Shown here: positions 41,845 to 53,985 of the stretch, piece by piece
How the letters are laid out: each line of letters begins with the position of its first letter
Position numbering within the stretch: the first letter of the stretch is position 1
Origin: Nephrocerus scutellatus
Lineage: Eukaryota > Arthropoda > Insecta > Diptera > Pipunculidae
DNA: 64,000 nucleotides
NCBI GenBank assembly: GCA_947095585.1
Contig: OX352761.1
Span: forward strand, 92,011,833 to 92,075,832
Direction of reading: 5' to 3'
Notes under the pieces: model-generated
Databases searched by the model: none
What the model was told of the DNA's origin: nothing
What the model saw: the letters and a program-made list of their open reading frames with translations, nothing else
Translations under genes and position numbers: made by a program

Positions 41845-44130
41845 TTCTTCTTATGTCCTATATCCCCTTGTGGGTCCTATGGCCTCCACTAAGTCTACGC
41901 GCCATGGCGTGCGGTTCCTGGCAATGAGCTTCGGCTCTCTCCAACTCCTCCCCAATCGCCGTGAATCCTCCTCAACTGTTCTGCGCCATGTATTTCTCGG
42001 ACAACCCGTTCTTCTACCATCGTGAGATAACGGATTCCATTGCATTGTGACGTTTGCTACGGAACTGTGAGTGTATGGCTAATCCACTGCCACTTCCGTC
42101 GTTGTATGGTTGTGCCTATTGGTTCCTGACCCGTTCTCTGGTAAAAATGTTCGTTAGATGTTCGTTTAAGCTGATCGCATTACTTCGCCATATCATGGAC
42201 TTCATTCCAAACACTGATTTTACTTTGCCGATTCGGTTGACAATGTCCTGTTCGGTTCCACCTTCGGTCGGGACAATACTCCCAAGATATTGGAAACTCT
42301 CTACTCTCTCTACCGGTTGTCCAGCAATGTTAACTTGAGTTACTGAGTTAGCGCCGAGGTGGATTATTTGAGTTTTGTCAGTATTAATATTCAAACCAGC
42401 AACATTTGCCTCCCTTTCCACATTTGTTGTCATTTGGTGCAGCTCCATAATCCTGTGTGAGAGTAAAAAACGTCGTCAGCGCAGTCCAGATGTTTGAGTT
42501 GAGATGTAAGAAACCAACGAATTCCTCCGTTTCCAGTAGATAAAGCTTCGCGAAGCACATCGCTAATCACCAACAAAAAAGTATCGGCTATAGAATGCAA
42601 CCTTATCGTACCCCACTTAGGATCTCGAATTCCTCTGACAGCTTTCTTCTATGCAGCACATGACATTTAGGTAGAGCCATCATAGGTTTCTTTAATAATA
42701 GGTTTTAGTTTATCGGGTATACCTCTCCTGCACAAGGAGAGCCAGATAAACTGTCTGTTGACTCTGTCAAACGGCTTCTTAAAATCTATGAACAGCAGGT
42801 GTAGTGGTGACCGGAATTCAACGCACTGTTCAATAATGATCCGCCGGGTGTTGATGATGAGCTTGACAATAATTTCCTTCTTCCACTCGTCGGGGAAACT
42901 TTCTGCTTCCCAAGCTCTCTCTACAAAATGATATAAAAGCTCTGTTGATGTCGTTAGAACGGCACGCAGAATTTCTGCGGATATACCGTCTAGTCCTACC
43001 GACTTGTTCTTTAACGATCTTATCTTTACTGGGACTTGAGGTGCGAATTCGGGAAATTGTTACTTCCGGCGGCTCCGTTTGATTTGGGTGCATATCGTTG
43101 GCGAATACACGGTTAAGAACCGTAGAAATATGCTCCTTCCATCGCTTGAGCTGATCCTCATATGAAACGAGTACGGCACCATCTAGGCCTTTCACTGGAT
43201 GCTAGAGCGGTGCCCACCTGTCAGCTCTTTGGTGATTCTGCAAACGGTTCTGCTATCGCACCTGCTCGCTGCTTTCTCTGCGTCTGAGGCCAGGTTGTTA
43301 ATATAATTACGTTTGACACGTCTTAAACTACGCTGCACCCCTCTCATTTTTCTTCGATACTTGGACTCTAGCTCGATCCTCGCTGCTGCTATCAACAATA
43401 CTTTCTGCTCCAGATGTGAAAACATTTTTCACAGCTTTCCAATGTTCTTGGATGGTTGTCAGCAATGAGCTGCTGATTGCTTCCACTCCTTGCGATAAAT
43501 GATCCCTTAATTATTGGCGTACTGAGGGGATCTTTAGCCGGTCGATGTTATACCTAGGCATTCGGATGATATTACGGAGACTTTGAACTGATGCAGTACG
43601 TAAGTGGACAGTAGCTACTATAAGGTGATGATCCCGTACCATACCCATGTCGGCTCGTCGTCTGTTTAGGTCGTTTAGACAGCTCCTAAAACGTCGGATG
43701 ATCGCCACATGGTCGATTTCGTTGGATGATGATTGCCTGTCAGTTGACACCCAGCTGACTTTGTGGCACGTCTTATGCTCAAACATGGTACCTCCTATGA
43801 CAAGGTGGTTGGTGTTGCAGAAATCAACAAATCGTTCACCATTGTCATTTCGTTCGCCGAGGCCGTTTTTCCCAATCACATGTCTGAGTAATTCATTGTC
43901 GTTGCCTACCTCGACATTAAAGTGACCATCACGATGAAGAATGTCCGTTCGGCGTTGCGTTGATACAGCGCTTAGCTGATGGTATAAGTTTTCCTTTTCA
44001 TCCTCAGTCGAGGGATTCGTTGGGGCGTAACACTGTATGATCGTGACGCGCCGTACTCTAGTCCGAAATCAGGACGATAAGATCCTATAACCATGTGGGT
44101 GTCGGAGGGTTTGCCAGAGTAGAGTACTTT
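41845..44130 (-). pseudogene. Decayed LINE with endonuclease and RT, RTE/CR1-like
   Basis: Minus-strand pieces in order: endonuclease end (43879-43511: DFCNTNHLVIGGTMFEHK, SNEIDHVAI, RRRADMGMVRDHHLIVA), linker (43425-43192), start of RT (43195-42830: RWKEHISTVLNR.. then AW/ESFP..W region), middle RT broken by stops, C-terminal RT (42448-42116: LNINTDKTQIIHLG, VESFQYLGSIV, RIGKVKSVFGMKSMIW) and tail (42045-41851: RRTGCPRNTWRRTVEEDSRRLGRSW, NRTPWRVDLVEA). The YADD box region near 42470-42500 is not intact. The N-terminal endonuclease is missing. The SINE fragment at 41661-41780 lies just beyond its 3' end. Clade is uncertain. Confidence 0.75.
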
Positions 44131-44190
44131 TAAGGAGTTTTAAGGCCATCCCCATAATTTTTAAATACTATTACATCTGAAGTTGATATA

Positions 44191-44345
44191 AGCCGCATTT
44201 TATTTGCCGAGGAATAAGAAAACCTGTTATTTTGTTGGGTTTCAAATTCTAATTCCTTATTCCTCGGCAAATAAAATACGCCTATTAAAGCTGTATTTTA
44301 TTTGCCGAGGAATAAGGAATTAGAATTTGAAACCCAACAAAACAA
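44191..44345. mobile_element. Family A miniature element plus a partial inverted second copy
   Basis: 44191-44283 is a shortened copy (AGCCGCATTTTATTTGCCG to AAATAAAATACGCCT). At 44289 a second copy begins AGCTGTATTTTATTTGCCG and breaks off at about 44345 after AAACCCAACAAAAC. The flanks ATA and ATT differ at one base. Confidence 0.75.
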
Positions 44346-44940
44346 ATTCAGCAATCTCTTTTTAAAAGAGGTTATAGTTTGGTTCGATAAAACGAGTTAT
44401 AAAAAAATTACCTTTTATTGAATTCTTTCAGGACAGAGATGTTTTACTTAAAGAGAAAACGGAAGTTTCTTAAATATTTTTACTCTAGAGTAATTTTGAA
44501 AACTCTCTAGTTTTTGGTAGATTCTTTAATTTTTAAAAACTTTTATATTAAACTGTGGTAGTTTTGAGTGTTTTTTAAGGGGTTTTTGAGATGATCCTAA
44601 TGTGGGGTTCAGGGGTTTTTAAAAGGGCTTTTGATGGTTTTTAAGAGTGTCTTAAGTTGGTTCTTGACTTTCCATCCGATCGTTATATTAAAACAAATAG
44701 GTATATTTTAATAAAACTAAGAAGTATAAAATAAAATATTAGTTAAAGATAAAAAAAAAAATTGTCGGTTCGATTTTCTAAAAATTTCGTTCCAACATTA
44801 TACATTCACAAGTTAGTTATCAGGCGTTCTTTTAATTAATAAATTCCATTGAGTGCAAAAATAAAAATAATGCACTGAAGTTCCCAAATTTTACAATTAT
44901 TAAAATAAAAAGATTTGTAATAATTTGTATTGTATTGTAA
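44346..44940. other. AT-rich intergenic DNA
   Basis: About 44560-44660 has a short G/T-skewed tract (GGGGTTTTTGAG-like), similar in style to the skewed repeat at 25.9 kb. No coding sequence. Confidence 0.4.
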
Positions 44941-45370
44941 TTTATTGAAAAAAAAAACTCTTATCAAAAAAAAAGTGCACGTCTTTCTAATTTACAATGA
45001 TTAAGCCAAGTGAAGTCGTTGTCGGTTGTCGTTTTTTTTGGTTTACACGTGCAAGTACGATTAATAAAATGTTTACATGTGCAAGTTAACAAGAGAAATA
45101 GACATTCTCCCGCCCGCGGAAAAATTCCAAATTATCCATTTATCGGCCATATGGTTAATTTAACAACTGGTCGCTTCAAAATCCCGGATGCTGTCTTAAA
45201 TGTAACGACCCTCACAATATTGTCTGCTGCTGGATGGATTTCAATGACTCGTCCCAAATTCCATTTGCTTAGAGGTAGGTTATTGTCATGTATCAGGACA
45301 ACGTCATTGACTTGGATTATTGAAGAATTGTTTTGCCACTTTGTTCTTTTTTGTAGCGAAGTTAGGTAGT

Positions 45371-46430
45371 TTACATGCCATTTTTTCCAAAATTCTTGTC
45401 GTAGTCTTTGGAGGTATTGCCATCTGGAAAGTTCATTTTAAGATGACTGATGTCTGGATCAGGCAAATAGGTGTATGGGAGACCAATCAAAAATTGTGGG
45501 GGTGTCAATGGATTTATGTCATCGTCCGAGTTAACACAAAGTGGCCTGGAATTAAGAATCGCCTCAATTTGTGCTGATAAGGTTGACATTTCTTCATAGG
45601 TGAGTAAGGCTTCCGATAACGTTCTCTTGAGATGGTATTTTGTTGACTTCACCGCTGCTTCATATATTCCACCAAAATGAGAGCCGGTTGGTGGATTAAA
45701 TTTCCACGTTATCATGTTCTGAGAAAGAAAATTGGAAATCTGAATATCTTTCACAGTATTGAAGAGTTCTTCGAGGTCGGATTTTGCCCCAATGAAATTT
45801 GATCCATTGTCGCTTATAATCTCGCGACACAGCCCTCTCGACGCGATATAAACCGACGAAAAACTGTAATAAATGTATCGGTTGATAGACCGCCAGCTAA
45901 TTCAAGGTGAATTGCCTAAGTGCTCAAACATATAAATACTGGAATATATGCCTTATCCGGTTTGAGCCCTCTGCGTTTCGACGGTCAAACATAAATAGGT
46001 TCAGCATAATCGACACCTGTCGTTAAAAAGGGCCTGACAAATGTGACTCGGTTGATTGGTAAATCGGCCATAATTGGTTGAATGTTTTGGCGTTGTGTCT
46101 GATACATTTCAAACATTTTTTGATGACTCGTCGAATTACTACCTTGCAATTTATTATCCAATAATTTTGCTTTTAAGTTGTGAATAACAGGGTATGACTG
46201 CCACAAAGTAGAGTTTGATGAGTTGTGCGAACCAGGATTTCAGTGGACATCTTCGGGTGGTAGTATTACAGGGTGTTTCACATCAAACGGTACGGTTGCT
46301 CTTCCTATCCGCCCACCTACTCTATGAATACCATTTTTATCTAGGAAAGGATTAAGGGTTATTAGCTTATGGGTTTTAGGGAATTGAGAATTCTCCTTTA
46401 ATATTTTTATTTCATTATAAAAGTACATTG
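45371..46430 (-). pseudogene. Integrase region of the BEL/Pao element
   Basis: 46428-46240 encodes RVGGRIGRATVPFDVKHPVILPPEDVH, the BEL/Pao zinc-binding lead. 46206-45985 encodes LPINRVTFVRPFLTTGVDYAEPIYV, the start of the core (GVDYAGP). 45754-45371 encodes WKFNPPTGSHFGGIYEAAVKSTKYHLKRTL, with the catalytic Glu of the family's HFGGxWE motif in YEAAVK, and NSRPLCVNSDDDINPLTPPQFLIG. The middle, with the second Asp, is broken. Confidence 0.8.
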
Positions 46431-46467
46431 CTTGAACAAATTTAATTAAACATTCTTTAGCTTCACT

Positions 46468-47640
46468 TTATTCAACACAATTAAGGAATGATCTAAATTT
46501 TTGATCGGCACTTGACTTACAATTTTTAATAAAACGTCTGCAATATGCCAGCACTCGAATGATTTTATTGAAATTGGAATTTCTTGACACTATCATGTCA
46601 ATTGGTGATGTAGAAGTTGCCAAGTTGCAAATGACTGATGAAGGGAGCTTGACTGGCCACTCGGATTCAGGATACTTAAGCAACTCTAGCCCGGTCCCCC
46701 AGAGATTATGACGGAACAATTCAGATGGTAGTATGGCCCTAGAGGCACAATCGGGTGGATTTTGGGTTGTAGTGATATATTTCCAATATTTTCTGGTATA
46801 ATTAGTGATGATTTGAGATACTCTATTCCCAACAAAAACATCTAGAGAGCGTGGTACTGTGTCTATCCAAGACAAAAACATCAAGAGTTCTTGCACACTA
46901 TTCATCAAATTTGAGAGCAGGACTGCTGCACAAAGTTCCATCCGTGGTATTGTTATCTGTTTATTTATTGGTGCGACCTTAGTTTTGGCTGTTACAATTG
47001 TGACATCTGTTTCGCCACTTTCATTGGTACAAAGAGCGTAGATGATGGCAGCATATGCGTTCTTAGACGCATCGGAAAACCCGTGTAAATGTAATGGTTT
47101 GAAGGTAATTTTGAGCCATTGTGGTATGGTAATAGACTCTATCAGTTTTAGCTCATTGCGAAATTTACACCAATCATCGTTAATGTCACTAGGTAATGGG
47201 TCGTCCCAGTTTAACATTTTGCCCATGTTCTCTGGAAGATTATTTTAATGTAAATGGTTATTGAGGATAACCAACCTAGCGGATCGAATAGCTTAGAGGC
47301 CTCGGATAACATGCTTCTCTTGGAGGTGGTTGGGTTTCCCTTCAACGAAACTCTGTAACTAAAACAATCAGAATTTGTGTTCCAGTAAATACCTAGCACC
47401 TTTGAATATTGTGATTCTTTATCCGTCTCAATTAGTTTTCTACTTCCGGTTGAAACATCCTCAGTTGGTAGACAATTTGATAACCATTTTCGGAGATTAA
47501 ATCCTGACGCCTTCATTATCGGTGATAATTCACATTTCAATTTGACGAGTTGCTCCTTCGTACCTGCACGAGTCATTAAATCATCGACGTAAAAGGGTCT
47601 ACGAATGATTGTTGCCGCCATTGGAAATGTTTGTTGATTG
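46468..47640 (-). pseudogene. RT end and RNase H (A17-like region) of the BEL/Pao element
   Basis: 47621-47211 starts RRPFYVDDLMTRAGTKEQL, the RT active-site YVDD, followed by FNLRKWLSNCL and SEASKLFDPLGWLSSITI. 47226-46468 continues LHGFSDASKNAYAAIIYA, the RNase H-type SDAS motif, and TKVAPINKQITIPRMELCAAVLLSNL, typical of BEL/Pao. A frameshift separates the two frames near 47220. Confidence 0.8.
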
Positions 47641-48835
47641 TCATCAGCAATCTGTTTTTAAACACGAGTAGCGAGAAAAGTTGCTGGTGCGGTACCATAC
47701 GTGACGGTAAGTAGGCGAAATTCTCTTATGGGATCTGTTGGTTCTTCTCTCTATACAATCCGCTGAAAATTTGCATGAGATTTAATAATTAATATTAGTC
47801 TGTACATTTTTTCAAGATCCGCTGTCATGTCATGAAAACGGAAACGTAAAAGTATTTGCTGCAGAGTTTGCTAATTGGCGGTCCAAACAACAAATTTTCG
47901 TTTAGGGATCTGCCCGTTTTGGTTTTGGCTGAGGCATCAAAGACAACTCGTAATTTTGTTGTGATGCTGGTCTACTTGCAGACCGAATGATGTGGTAAGT
48001 AATAAGATTGGTCCCATGGAATATCTATGTCGGTGTCTACTATCGGCTCCATATGCCCCAAGTCTTCGTGTTCTCTCATAAATTCAATATATTGCCTTTT
48101 CAGATCAAGATCATTTGACAGCCTTCGCTCGATTGATTGGAGTCTTCTGATGGCTTGTGTTTTCTATTCTCCAAGTGGTGCAGCTTCAGGATCAAATGAA
48201 AGTGCCACGATGTATCGGCCATCATTATCCCTTTTTAAATTGCTCAAGAAATGATTTTCAGAATAAACTTCTTGAGGGTTATAAATTGTGGGTGTTTTTA
48301 TTTCTTCCATTTCCCAGAATTTGGTAAGAGATTTATCATGTCGATTGAAGTGCATAGATTGAAGACCTTTGAAGATTCTCTAATATCCACTGTTCCCGAA
48401 ACTATCCACCCAAGAATGGTTTCCTGTGCGATTAGGTTGTTCGTTTTGCTCTTAATATGACCTGGTAGAATTAATGACAGGTAATGGTCACATCCGATCA
48501 AAATCTCAATTTCGCCCGGTTGATGGAATGTGGGATCTGCTAGCTGAAGATTCCTGAATTCTTCCCATTGGTAGCTAGCAATTTTCATTCGCGGTTGTTG
48601 TGACGTAATAGATGATAGGACAAGAGCTTCCACATTAAAAGAATTGTTGCTTTTGGTTCGCGAAAACACCTCTAAATTTACCTTTCCCCCTTTACCTTTC
48701 TATTACGGTTCGTTGATTTTTTCGAGGTAATCCCAATTTTTGTACGCACGACTAAGTAATAAAAGACGCTTAACTTCAAGAATCTAATAAGGCTCTGCAA
48801 CTTTAAAATTGATTATTAGCTCCCCGAACATTTAT
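47641..48835 (-). pseudogene. Protease and RT start of the BEL/Pao element
   Basis: 48669-48298 holds the protease-downstream segment (IEILIGCDHYLSLI, AQETILGWIVSGTV) and 48355-48164 the following linker with RYIVALSF. The remainder to 47641 has RT pieces in changing frames. The aspartic active site of the protease is not intact. Confidence 0.65.
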
Positions 48836-50137
48836 TTACGCGGTTTGTAATAATCCTGTTTGGAACGTTAATGATTTAATTGGGCACGTTTGGACGGTAG
48901 ATGGTGTCAAGTATGCGGTTGTTGATGCGGTTTTGCTGACTGTTGCATTTCCTGAACTTTCTTCATTGGTTGTGTTCTGGTCTGACATTGCTTTGAGGTT
49001 GGGTATTACATGTAACAACGTATGATGACGTTTGTGGCATTTCAAGCATGACCTTTTGGACTTGCATCTCGAAACTAGATGTGAATCGCACAGGCAATCA
49101 AAGCAACGATTGGACCTTTGCATAAATTCACGCCTTTCCCTTACATCCATTTCCTTAAATTTGGAGCATTCATAGAGATTGTGTACTGTTTGACACAAAG
49201 GGCAATTTTTGAACGCTGCGGTATGAATGTGAATATTTGCAGATCGAGGATTTGGTTTCCTGTATATAGGTTGACCGTTTTCGAGCGCATCTGCTCGTTT
49301 ATTTAGGAAATCCATAAATGTCTGCCAAGTAGGGAAATCGACATCTGACGTTTCGTTTGACCAGCGTTGTTGGGGATCCTCATCAAATATGATTAATATT
49401 AAATAAATAAGCCATGGGTTACGTCCTTCTGCTCCGTTTCCCAAGCCTTTATTCCCCGTATTACATCATCCGACGTATCACATACTGACGCAGCTGTTTG
49501 GTTGTTAATTGAGTGGAGGTTGGTTGAGCTATAAATGTTTGAATGAACAAGGTTAGAATTAGTTTCTTCTTGCTGTACTTTTTCTTTAACTTTTGGAAAG
49601 CCTCTTTATAATTGGCTTCAGCTACCGCCAAATGTCTTAGAGATGTGCTAGCCTCACCCCGTAATGCTCCCTTCAGGTATTGCAATTTTTGCACTCCCGT
49701 CAATGCAGGATTATCATGAACGGTGATCTTAAACATGTCTTGAAACGATTGCCATTCTTTATAATTGCCGTCGAAAGTTGGCAATATTAGACGCGGCAAT
49801 TTAACGTCCCCATGTGATTGCTGATTAAGGCTGCTGCCGTTGTTATAGGTCATCGCGGCGGAAATATTTCGGTTTTGCGATATTTGGTACTCGCGAAGCC
49901 AAGAATTTAATTTTGCAACAGCAGAACAGCCCTTGAAATTACCTCTGCATCTCATGTGAATAATTCGTCCTCAACTTCCGAGAATACCTTCATTTAATTC
50001 TGAAGGTGTTCCACACGCGCCTTTACCATCTCCAAATCTGATAATTCCGCTAAATTATTGGCGAAGTTCTCGATTGCCTTTATTTGATCCAACGTAGTGG
50101 CACGGCGGTGGAAATATTGCTCGATTTTTGGTGGCAT
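48836..50137 (-). pseudogene. Gag of the BEL/Pao element
   Basis: An ATG at 50137-50135 opens MPPKIEQYFHRRATTLDQIKAIENF, then stops occur near 49995 and 49960. 49955-49461 encodes VKLPRLILPTFDGNYKEWQSFQDMF and NPALTGVQKLQYLKGALRGEA, the DUF1759-type gag core of BEL/Pao. 49444-48836 has knuckle-like CPLCQTVHNLYEC and CFDCLCDSHLVSRCKSKRSCLKCHKRHHTLLH, a conserved double motif. Confidence 0.8.
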
Positions 50138-50685
50138 TTGGTGGTTCAATTATTAATGAAATGCACTCCGGATTTATAAAAATTTATGCAAATTTATTGA
50201 AATATTACACTAAACCTGTTTCAAGAACCGTAATGGAGATACAGTGGAAAAAGGTATTGTGAAATGACAAAAAAATGCTATACTTAGCAGTAACGTGGTC
50301 GTAGCGGCATTTACCTTGTTTGAACTTATGCTCCAGGGAATTTTTAACTACAGCTAGTAGCAACCCTTGGAAAGCCTCTATATAATTGGCTTCAGAATTG
50401 AACGCCAACTTGACTCCACAATAAGTTTATTGAAATAAATTGATTTTTTTCCTTGAAGTACAAAGGGGGTCGAATTTTCGACGGTAGGTCAAAGAACTAA
50501 GATGGTCGATTGGTTCGACGGTAATCCATAATCCGTGGTTAAATCTTCCATCCGGCTCGAAGGACCAAAAAATGTATAGATGCCGGTGAATCGCAAAACA
50601 AGGAAGGACCAAAAAATGTATAGATGCCGGTGAATCGCAAAACAAGAAAAAACTGATATTTAAATTAATTATTAAATTTATTTAA
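50138..50685 (-). other. Leader of the BEL/Pao element with rearrangements
   Basis: Contains a fragment duplicated from gag (TTGGAAAGCCTCTATATAATTGGCTTC at 50366, cf. 49596) and a 41-bp direct tandem duplication at about 50564-50646 (AAGGACCAAAAAATGTATAG units). No intact coding. Confidence 0.6.
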
Positions 50686-50865
50686 ATTTATTGAAAAAAA
50701 ACTTTTATCAAACAAAAAAGTACGCGTCTTTCAATTTACAATGATTAAGCCAAGTGAAGTCGGTTGTCGTTTGACACTCATGATTTTTACATTTTTTTTT
50801 GGTTTACACGTGCAAGTACGATTAACAAAATGTTTACATGTGCCAGTTAACAAGAAAAATAGACA

Positions 50866-51383
50866 TAATTCTCTTCGTCATCGTCGACCATTTGGAGATA
50901 AATTCACATACATAACGTGCGTATGAATATTTGTGGTTAGCTGATGCCAAAAGGGTATGTACGTTTAACTTTCAAAAAATTTATTTTTACAGTTTTCTCT
51001 CTTTTATGTGTCTTTTGTTTTATAGAAAAATTACCAAGTCCAAAAATATTGCACTGAACGTCGCAAGGAGGGGAATTAAAATTACTTTTTCTTTATTTTT
51101 TTTTCACACGGTCATAGACGAAAGTGACTGGTTGCTACGTTATGGCCTACCCTCGAAAGTAGGCATTATCCACACTATTGTATATAGAAAACACTCTTCT
51201 TATTTACTGCAGTCTCAGCGAACATAAATTCCCACAGTAGTTTTGCATTGCGCATTTGCAGTTTAGTAAGCAGAGAAATTGTTTTGGTCGTGTGAAAAAT
51301 AGCGTACATTACTCGATGAAAAGGGCGACTTTCCTAGCTCGTTATGTAATATACTATTAATACGAAAACGTTTTGGGCGTTGT
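50866..51383. other. Intergenic, nothing assignable
   Basis: AT-rich; a 98-codon frame on the plus strand (50931-51227) has no recognisable domain and no supporting gene structure. Confidence 0.4.
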
Positions 51384-51677
51384 GAGCGTCGTGGCTCAGT
51401 CGGAAGTTCATGGACTTTTAAGCAGGAGGTTCGAGATTCGAATGCCAGAAAAATATCAAAAAGTATTTTTCATGGTCCCCCCTCTCGCGAATGTCTGACA
51501 TATAACCGAGAGTATTTACTTGTCACGGAAAGCTACTTAATTTGACGGTATTAAATTGTAGGTCCCTTCCATAATTGTGCAAAAATATACATGCACAACA
51601 CAAATGGTCGCGAGAAGCTAGGCATTGGACGTGGGCCGCTATGGTCTGTCGCGCCAAAATATTATTATTATTATTTG
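51384..51677 (+). mobile_element. tRNA-derived SINE, second full-length copy
   Basis: Head GCGTCGTGGCTCAGTCGG with an A box, a degraded B box (AGATTCGAATGCC), the same body as 5764-6046 in opposite orientation, and a tail of (ATT)n at 51661-51677. Diverged by substitutions from the first copy. Confidence 0.85.
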
Positions 51678-52266
51678 CATAGTAGAACATATCTAATAGA
51701 AGTGCACTTTTAATGGAAATCAAAAAGAAGAAGAATATATCATCGTTCGATTGACCAGAAAAGTACAACTATTTACCATAATTTACTAAAAGACACTACA
51801 CTTAATTTCAGAGCTACTGAAGTGAAGAGACTGTTTGAATGGCTTTTTTCACTAAAGATAAATATTAATGTCTCTTTAATTAATTCAATACAATTGAACG
51901 CTGGTTATGACACAGCGTCATCATTTTCTTTTATTCATTCCAAATATTCCAGACGTTCCAAAATTAACAATTTTTTTTACTTTCTTATTCATCCTGAATA
52001 TTCCGAACTTATTCTTTTCGTACTAACTCGAAAGGTAGAATGACGTAGAATATTAATGTCAAAATCCATTTTGTTAGTTATAAATGTTTTTTTTTATATT
52101 TTTTTTTTTCTTTTTTTTTCATTATTAATTAAAATTAAAATGGAAAATAGCGTAGTTAAATAAATTTATTTCAAGCCTTCAATTCCATGTTTATTACATT
52201 GGGTCTATTACTTAATTCAACCCGAGCACGGCGTAAAAATATTAGATGTGTAGACTGGGTAACTTA

Positions 52267-52471
52267 TGCTATATTGCTTTGGCAAAGCCAGCTTTGCTTT
52301 ACTTTAATTCTCAAAGCAACAACTTTTGGTTTTACCGCCTTACGGTGAGCACCATAACTATAAAATGGCTTTAGTTTCTTAATCCTAAACATTTTTTGGA
52401 TTTACTTTTGGCTTTATGATTATGCGATTGTTGTTGTAAGCCAAGCTGGCTTTGCCAAAGCAATATAGCAT
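52267..52471. mobile_element. Miniature inverted-repeat element, family B, copy 2
   Basis: TIRs GCTATATTGCTTTGGCAAAG and CTTTGCCAAAGCAATATAGC enclose about 205 bp with the family's internal AACCATTTTGG..TAAGGCGGT-type block inverted. Flanks TTA/TAT do not give a clean duplication. Confidence 0.75.
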
Positions 52472-52519
52472 ATATTCGCTCTTACTCTGCCTTACGCTGA
52501 TATTCATTTCAGAGTACAA

Positions 52520-52723
52520 AGCTGTGTTGCTTTGGCAAAACCAGCTTGGCTTACAACAACAATCGCATAAGCATAAAGCCGAAAGTAAATCAAAAAAAAA
52601 TTTAGGATTAAGAAACTAAAGCCATTTTATATTTATGGTGCTAACCGAAAGGCGGTAATACCAAAAGCTATTGCTTTGAGATATAAAGTAAAACCAGCTT
52701 AGCTTTACCAAAACAACACAGCT
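52520..52723. mobile_element. Miniature inverted-repeat element, family B, copy 3
   Basis: AGCTGTGTTGCTTTGGCAAA at the left and TTACCAAAACAACACAGCT at the right. Orientation opposite to copy 2, only 48 bp away. Confidence 0.75.
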
Positions 52724-53077
52724 AAAGATAAAAAATTGTGTATACACCGTGTCGTGTTCGTTTCACAACAAAACACACGAGTACAGAGTAAAATTACCCA
52801 AGTTGAATAAAAAAAAAACAGAGTAAATTTTTGATATACACTGCTTGCTCGGGTTGAATAAAAAAACAGACCCATTGTGTTTGGAATATTCTTTTGTCAC
52901 GTGAACATTCATCTATTCCATTCCTTCTCTGGAATGAATAAAAGAAAACACTCATTCAAATGTTAGTACAAAATTTTGTCGTTTTTTTTTCGTTTTTAGA
53001 AATCTTTGTCGGAGCTGTTAGTTATTCTCAACATATCGAAAATCGAACACGAAAAGCGATATTCTCTTGTTTACATT

Positions 53078-53487
53078 AGCTGTATTTTATTGCCGAGGAA
53101 TAAGGAATTACAACACAAGCTGTATTTTATTGGAATCCGAATAAGGAATTCGAATGTCAAAACCAGCCAAACAGCAGGTTTTCAAAATCCAAAGAAGGAA
53201 TTCGAAAATGCAATTGTGTTGTAAGCCGTATTTTATTGCCGAGGAACAACAACAATTGCACTGCCGAATTCCTTCTTTGGAATTGTGAAAACCTGCTGTT
53301 TGGCTGGTTTTGACATTCGAATTCCGAACTCTCTCGGCAAATAAAATGCAGCTGTAATTCCTTATTCCTCGGCAATAAAATACGGCTACAATTGCACTAT
53401 CTTATTCCATCTTTGGAATAAGAAAACCTGCTGTTTTGCTGGTTTTCAAATTCTAATTCCTTATTCCTCGGCAAATAAAGTACGCCT
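53078..53487. mobile_element. Three family A miniature elements nested one in another
   Basis: Outer copy 53078-53487 is flanked by ATT (53075-53077, 53488-53490). It is split by a second copy at 53118-53387 flanked by ACA (53115-53117, 53388-53390). That copy is split by a third at 53224-53353 flanked by GTA (53221-53223, 53354-53356). All three have AGCYGTATTTTATT-type ends. This fixes both the ends and the 3-bp duplication for the family. Confidence 0.9.
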
Positions 53488-53490
53488 ATT

Positions 53491-53985
53491 GTTTTGTTGC
53501 ATATGTGTGTATTATGTATTCCTGAAGAAAAGTCACGTACTTTCAGTTAAAACAAATCGAATAACTTATGTTACGTTCCAAGGAAAATGATAAAATACAC
53601 CGAGCGCATTGTGCGTTGTGCGTAAGAATTTACATAATCCATTTTTGTTGATGAATTTATCGGAATACACCAAATCCATCGGACTTCGTCTTCGTGGATA
53701 TATGCAGCGACGAGCGACATATCACGTCTGAGCGAAAAGAATAACAAGAACAACAATAAGCAAAAGCAACAAGGAAAAACACAAACAAATGCTTTCTGTG
53801 TTTATACACATCATACATCATAGCATGGTTCATGGCCCATGGCGAAGCAATACACATAACACATCACCCATGTGCGATACTGCGATCTGCTTCTGCGATG
53901 TGCTTGCGCTTACGAGTTACGACTGCGTAGTGCCGACTGCCGACTAACAAGCTACAGCGAGAGAAAAGAAAACAGAAATAATAAC
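53491..53985. other. Intergenic, nothing assignable
   Basis: No coding frame with recognisable features. Nothing repeated within the window was noticed. Confidence 0.4.

Larger units (their letters stand above)
44941..50865 (-). mobile_element. Decayed BEL/Pao LTR retrotransposon
   Basis: LTRs of about 165-180 bp: 3' LTR about 44941-45104 and 5' LTR about 50686-50865. They share TTTACAATGATTAAGCCAAG, GGTTTACACGTGCAAGTACG and the end AGAAATAGACA (one base differs in the 5' copy). A purine tract (GGGCGGGAGAA on the minus strand) abuts the 3' LTR. The 5' copy carries about 20 bp more (GACACTCATGATTTTTACAT). Coding pieces for gag, protease, RT, RNase H and integrase occur in the normal BEL/Pao order, all with stops and shifts. 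Confidence 0.85.
51920..52965. mobile_element. About 1-kb inverted-repeat element holding two family B miniature elements
   Basis: The left arm (about 51931-52225) and right arm (about 52845-52955) are inverted relative to each other: TTTTCTTTTATTCATTCCA at 51933 pairs with TGGAATGAATAAAAGAAAA near 52932, GAATATTCCGAAC pairs with GTTTGGAATATTC, and TTCAACCCGAGCA near 52221 pairs with TGCTCGGGTTGAA near 52847. The order is mirrored in both arms. Two family B elements occupy the centre. No coding frame. True ends not determined. Confidence 0.6.
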
